In this document: positions 60,978 to 64,000 of the stretch, in pieces | How the letters are laid out: every line of letters starts with the position of its first letter | Numbering within the stretch: position 1 is the first letter of the stretch | Assembly (NCBI GenBank): GCA_045636065.1 | Contig: JAZTWW010000047.1 | Span: 53,750-117,749, forward strand | Direction: 5' to 3' | Origin: RGIG5050 sp045636065 | Lineage (GTDB): Bacteria; Verrucomicrobiota; Kiritimatiellia; RFP12; UBA1067 | DNA length: 64,000 bases | Notes under the pieces: model-generated | What the model was told of the DNA's origin: nothing | Seen by the model: the letters and a program-made list of their open reading frames with translations, nothing else | Databases searched by the model: none | Position numbers and translations under genes: made by a program

Positions 60978-61607
60978 ATGGAGACGATCGTTTTCAACGG
61001 CTGGGCGGCATCGAAGGCGGCATGGGATCTGTGCCGCTTCAGGCGCGATGCGATCGTCCAGTATCTAGATCCCGAGCCGCCCCGGGCGGGGGATGGAGAA
61101 GTGGTCGTCGTCGGCTGGAGCATGGGGGCTGCACGCGCGATAAGGTGGGCGAGGGCCAACGCGCAGAAGGTGAAGGGGCTTATACTCGTAGCGCCGATGG
61201 TCAGGATGATGGAGGAGGCTGCAACTTCATGGAAGGGGATGAGCGAGAGGCGGCTTGCCGCCTTCCTGCGCGGGATGCAGCTTACCCACGGCGAGGGCTT
61301 CTTTGGCCCGCCCCCGGGGAAGCCCAACCCCTATCAGGCCGACACGGACGAAAACCTTGAAAAGGGGCTCAAGTTCCTGCACGACACCGATGTGAGGGAG
61401 GATGCCCGCGCCTTGAAGGGGCTGTTCCCCAAATGGATATTCCACAGCGAAAGGGACGGAATAGTTAACCCCGCCAATTCGTCCTACCTGAAGGAGGTGT
61501 GGCCAGAGGCGGCCTTGAAGTGGGTCGCCGGCACGGAGCACGCCCTTTCGATAATGATTCCGGAGGAGATCGATGAAGCCGTTATATCTTGCATCGGCGT
61601 CGCCTAG
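60978..61607 (+). CDS. Alpha/beta hydrolase, possibly BioH/BioG-like
   Basis: The 209-residue protein has the nucleophile elbow GWSMGAAR (Ser near 49), an Asp in FHSERDGIVNP and a His in AGTEHALSI, a complete alpha/beta hydrolase triad. The N-terminal FNGWAASKAAW segment is like BioH/BioG esterases that free pimeloyl-ACP for biotin synthesis; proximity to birA supports this weakly. A general esterase is equally possible. It overlaps maf by 35 nt. Confidence 0.72.
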   Translation: METIVFNGWAASKAAWDLCRFRRDAIVQYLDPEPPRAGDGEVVVVGWSMGAARAIRWARANAQKVKGLILVAPMVRMMEEAATSWKGMSERRLAAFLRGMQLTHGEGFFGPPPGKPNPYQADTDENLEKGLKFLHDTDVREDARALKGLFPKWIFHSERDGIVNPANSSYLKEVWPEAALKWVAGTEHALSIMIPEEIDEAVISCIGVA

Positions 61608-62127
61608 GCGCGCGAAGATCCTTGAGTCGCTGGGGGTGGAGTTCGAGGTGGCGGCCACCGATGCGCCCGAGGTTACATACGGCGAAGATCCCGGAAGGAC
61701 CGTGAGGGAGAACGCCATGGCGAAGCTCCGCGAGGGCATGAAGGCCCACCCGGGATCCCGCGTCCTCGCGGCCGATACGATCGTCTGGCTTGACGGGCGC
61801 ATATACGGCAAGCCCCGCACCTTCGAGGAGGCTGCCCAATTCCTGCGCGAGCTTGGCGGGCGTACGCACACGGTTTTCACCGGGGTCGCCTATTTCGACG
61901 GAAGCGGCGTAAGATGCGAGGTGGCGGAAAGCGGCGTCATGATGCGCCGCCTATCTGAGGTCGACATCGCCAAATACATCGAAAAGGTGAAGCCGCTCGA
62001 CAGGGCCGGCGCTTACGATATCGACGAGTCCGGCGACATGATAATCGAGGGCTACAGCGGCAGCTACGAGAACATAATGGGCCTTCCCGGCGAGATGGTG
62101 GCCGGATGGCTCGGGGAGGGGAAATGA
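61573..62127 (+). CDS. maf: Maf-family nucleotide pyrophosphatase
   Basis: 184 residues with LYLASASPRRAKILESLGVEFEV, the ADTIVWLDGRIYGKP motif and KPLDRAGAYDIDESGDMIIEGYSGSYENIMGLP, the standard Maf blocks. Maf enzymes hydrolyse noncanonical or excess nucleoside triphosphates. GGAGGAG precedes ATG 61573, within the previous gene. Confidence 0.94.
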   Translation: MKPLYLASASPRRAKILESLGVEFEVAATDAPEVTYGEDPGRTVRENAMAKLREGMKAHPGSRVLAADTIVWLDGRIYGKPRTFEEAAQFLRELGGRTHTVFTGVAYFDGSGVRCEVAESGVMMRRLSEVDIAKYIEKVKPLDRAGAYDIDESGDMIIEGYSGSYENIMGLPGEMVAGWLGEGK

Positions 62128-63308
62128 GAATACTTGGGATTGAGACGAGTTGCGACGAGACGGCCGCCGCCGTTGTGGAGGACGGCTTTTTCGTCCGCTC
62201 TTCTATAACGTATTCGCAGATTCCGCTGCACATGCCGTGGGGTGGTGTAGTCCCGGAGGTCGCAAGCCGCGCCCACATAGCGAAGATAGGCTCTGTGATC
62301 AGGGCCGCGCTCGGGGACATGAAGGTGGATGCCGTCGCGGTCACGTACGGGCCGGGGCTAGCAAGTTCGCTTCTCGTGGGGCTTAACGCCGCGAAGGGGC
62401 TTTCGCTTTCGCTCGGCGTTCCGCTTATTGCCGTAAACCACATGGAGGCCCATCTCCATACGCCTTTTCTCGTGGACGCGCCTGAGATAGTCGAGTCGCA
62501 CAATCTCGGGATGGACAAGTCGCGCTCCGCCGGGGCCGTTGGGCGCGGGATCGATCTTGAAAGGCCGATGCTGGGGCTTGCCGTAAGCGGAGGTCATACG
62601 ACCTGGATCGATATGCCAAGGTATGGCGAGTACCGCATAATCGGCCAGACGCTCGATGATGCGGCCGGCGAGGCGTTCGACAAGGCGGCGAAGCTCCTTG
62701 AGCTTGGATACCCGGGCGGGCCCAAGGTGGACCGGCTTGCGAAGGCGTATTTCGCGGGGATCGATCTTGGCCGCTTTGGCGGCATGGACGGGATAATGGC
62801 GGATGAGGGCCTGAAGGCGCTAAAATATCCACTTTCGCCGAAGCTTCCCAAGGATGCGCCGCGGTTCCCCAAGGGGATGCCGCGCGAGGGGACGGCGGCG
62901 CTCGCCGGGCTGCCCGCCGGGATGTGCGTCAGCTTCTCCGGGCTCAAGACGGCTCTTCTCTACTACGTAAGGCAGAATCCGCCGAAGGACATCAACGAAA
63001 AGGCGATGATCGTCGCGGCGTACCAGGAGGCGATAGTGGATGCGCTTGCGGCGCGCACACGCACCGCCTTGAGGGGCGGCAGGTATGCGGCGCTTGCCGT
63101 CGGCGGCGGGGTGAGCCTCAACGGCAGGCTTAGAGCGAGGCTTTCTGACCTGTGCCGCGCAGAGGGCGTGGAGCTTCTTATGGCTGCGCCCAAGTACTGC
63201 GGCGACAATGCGGCGATGATCGCGGGCCTTGCGTACTTCAAGCATCCCCTCATGGGCGAAGATGCCCTCGCGCTCGACGTCTCCCCAACCCTCCAGCCGG
63301 GGGATTGA
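62124..63308 (+). CDS. tsaD: tRNA N6-adenosine threonylcarbamoyltransferase TsaD
   Basis: TsaD transfers threonylcarbamoyl to A37 of ANN-decoding tRNAs. The 394-residue protein starts ILGIETSCDETAAAVVEDG and has the metal site HMEAHLHTP (two His), AVSGGHTTWID, DDAAGEAFDKAAKLLELGYPGGP, CVSFSGLKTALLYYV and AVGGGVSLNGRLR. Family landmarks are intact. Residues about 125-150 carry an insertion (ESHNLGMDKSRSAGAVGRGID). ATG 62124 overlaps the maf stop by 4 nt. Confidence 0.95.
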   Translation: MRILGIETSCDETAAAVVEDGFFVRSSITYSQIPLHMPWGGVVPEVASRAHIAKIGSVIRAALGDMKVDAVAVTYGPGLASSLLVGLNAAKGLSLSLGVPLIAVNHMEAHLHTPFLVDAPEIVESHNLGMDKSRSAGAVGRGIDLERPMLGLAVSGGHTTWIDMPRYGEYRIIGQTLDDAAGEAFDKAAKLLELGYPGGPKVDRLAKAYFAGIDLGRFGGMDGIMADEGLKALKYPLSPKLPKDAPRFPKGMPREGTAALAGLPAGMCVSFSGLKTALLYYVRQNPPKDINEKAMIVAAYQEAIVDALAARTRTALRGGRYAALAVGGGVSLNGRLRARLSDLCRAEGVELLMAAPKYCGDNAAMIAGLAYFKHPLMGEDALALDVSPTLQPGD

Positions 63309-63391
63309 TAGCCAACGCATCAAAATCCGCTCTCTGCACCGATGTGGAAGTATTTTCTATGGTGCCAGACTCCCATAAATAAGTCCATTCA

Positions 63392-63525
63392 TTGGATTTA
63401 TCGCTTTTATCGCTCTTGCCCATTCAAAATCCATCCAATTGGATTTATCGCTTTTATCGCTCTTGCCCATTCAAAGTCCATCCAATTGGATTTATCGCTT
63501 TTATCGCGTTTATCCCTTTCATCCC
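63392..63525 (+). repeat. 47-bp tandem repeat with nested 9-bp units
   Basis: Copies start at 63392, 63439 and 63486, each with TTGGATTTATCGC. The first two are full (47 bp) and almost identical, differing at one base in the CATTCAAA region; the third is partial and continues as 9-bp units TTTATCGCT, TTTATCGCG, TTTATCCCT, TTCATCCCT. Copies 1 and 2 hold two 9-bp units each. Confidence 0.92.
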
Positions 63526-63635
63526 TTTCCCCAAAATCGGCTAGCCACTTAAAATCCACATATCCTCTAATCCCCAGATCCCCTAAATTCATGGCGCCAT
63601 CCTCCACTAGGAATCCCCAAATATTCGCGAAGCGC

Positions 63636-63664
63636 TTGACTTAGCAGGGCAAATTTGATAAGAT
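63636..63664 (+). promoter_or_regulatory. Promoter of the last gene
   Basis: TTGACT (63636-63641), a 17-bp spacer and TAAGAT (63659-63664). The expected start near 63671 gives a leader of about 80 nt that can fold: GCATGGG (63680-63686) with CCCATGC (63714-63720), and inside it GTTGG (63694-63698) with CCGAC (63707-63711). Confidence 0.7.
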
Positions 63665-63751
63665 TCCCGAGTCTTTCGGGCATGGGTGCGGCGGTTGGAC
63701 GGGATTCCGACGGCCCATGCGACAGGTGATTTAATGCGGGAGGGGTATGAT

Positions 63752-64000
63752 ATGGCAAGGTTCGTGAAAAGATGGTGGAAGGCTGCGAGCCTGTGCGCCG
63801 CTGCCGCGCTGGGGCTCGCGTTCGCGGCCAGGGCCCTCGACCATGTGCTTCTCGACGCGCGTGTCGATCCGCCAGATGTCGTCTCGGTCGGGGGCGCTCT
63901 CTCCGATCCGGTGCCGACGGCAGAAGGTGTAGCGCTCGTCGTTGACTCGCCGGAGGACGTGAGCCTCACGGTTATAGGTCTCGGCGACTCCCCCAAGGTG
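63752..64000 (+). CDS. Start of a secreted protein (cut by window end)
   Basis: An open frame of 83 codons runs off the window. It begins MARFVKRWWKAASLCAAAALGLAFAARA, a signal peptide, then LDHVLLDARVDPPDVVSVGG and a beta-like segment. ATG 63752 follows GGGAGGGG; an in-frame ATG at 63734 is less likely. No family can be named from this piece. Confidence 0.75.
   Translation, partial: MARFVKRWWKAASLCAAAALGLAFAARALDHVLLDARVDPPDVVSVGGALSDPVPTAEGVALVVDSPEDVSLTVIGLGDSPKV

Larger units (their letters stand above)
63309..63751 (+). other. Intergenic region with tandem repeats and a promoter
   Basis: No convincing gene is seen over 443 bp. It contains the 47-bp tandem repeat (63392-63525), an AT-rich stretch, a TTGACT-17-TAAGAT promoter (63636-63664) and a GC-rich leader with paired segments before the last gene. 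Short open frames in both directions run through the repeats and look accidental. Confidence 0.75.

Noticed and set aside
63392..63525. CRISPR-like array
   Set aside because: Copies are directly adjacent with no distinct spacers and no cas genes are present.
63342..63644. A 100-codon frame through the tandem repeats before the last gene
   Set aside because: Its protein is just the translated 47-bp repeat with no ribosome site; the reverse frame at 63407-63607 is equally accidental.

Overview
The window is GC-rich bacterial DNA, almost fully coding, with every recognised gene on the + strand. Several traits suggest a member of the Planctomycetota-Verrucomicrobiota group, perhaps a Kiritimatiellota-like bacterium: a TonB-like anchor fused to a terpenoid-cyclase-type toroid beside ExbB/ExbD genes, a PEP-CTERM protein, the carboxynorspermidine route to polyamines, a LolC/LolD pair and a chlamydia-like order of type III secretion genes. 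This placement is inference; no rRNA gene is present to settle it.

Region 1 (1-10120, resuming at 25707-26816) is a type III secretion operon: sctV, sctD, a YscE-like chaperone, needle sctF, a YscG-like chaperone, rod sctI, lipoprotein sctJ, a small TPR protein, sctK, sctL, ATPase sctN, then export-gate genes sctR, sctS, sctT and, after a 15.6 kb interruption, sctU. An ECF sigma factor and a small unknown protein follow. No sctC, sctQ, sctP or effector is visible.

Region 2 (10121-25706) is an accessory island between sctT and sctU. It holds a complete type I restriction-modification system (hsdM, hsdS, hsdR) interleaved with a YhcG/DUF1016-type PDDEXK nuclease, a PrrC/RloC-like ABC ATPase with a zinc-hook-like CxxC, a trypsin-like protease bracketed by 81-bp direct repeats that are start fragments of another gene, a RecQ-like helicase with a C-terminal phosphoribosyltransferase-like domain, a DprA-like protein and a RadC-family protein. 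Composition is patchy: the ATPase and protease genes are AT-rich. The nuclease gene contains five consecutive in-frame hairpin modules with near-identical loops but different, internally complementary arms. I consider this array the most unusual sequence feature here.

Region 3 (27775-37048) carries carboxynorspermidine synthase and decarboxylase, two HAD-type proteins, three tiny pilin-like genes (Flp/TadE type), thioredoxin reductase, an MsbA-like ABC exporter and a HemN/HemW-type radical SAM protein. Region 4 (37090-47603) is an envelope cluster: a large secreted TPR protein, a smaller secreted repeat protein, ExbB, two ExbD, the TonB-like/toroid fusion, LolC, LolD and a two-motif aspartic protease. 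Region 5 (47625-55290) has rpsL and rpsG with a terminator, a degenerate GH2-like protein, three secreted proteins (one PEP-CTERM) and a large membrane/TPR protein.

Region 6 (55308-63308) is tightly packed housekeeping: a zinc-ribbon/EIIA fusion, nadA, a TetR regulator, rlmN, a Nif3-family gene, birA, a DjlA-like co-chaperone, an alpha/beta hydrolase, maf and tsaD. A 443-bp gap with 47-bp tandem repeats precedes the start of a secreted protein cut by the window end.

The promoters share the form TTGnnn-(17-18 bp)-TAnnnT, often with GG before the -10 box. At three genes the ATG lies exactly 6 nt after the -10 hexamer, which points to leaderless transcripts.
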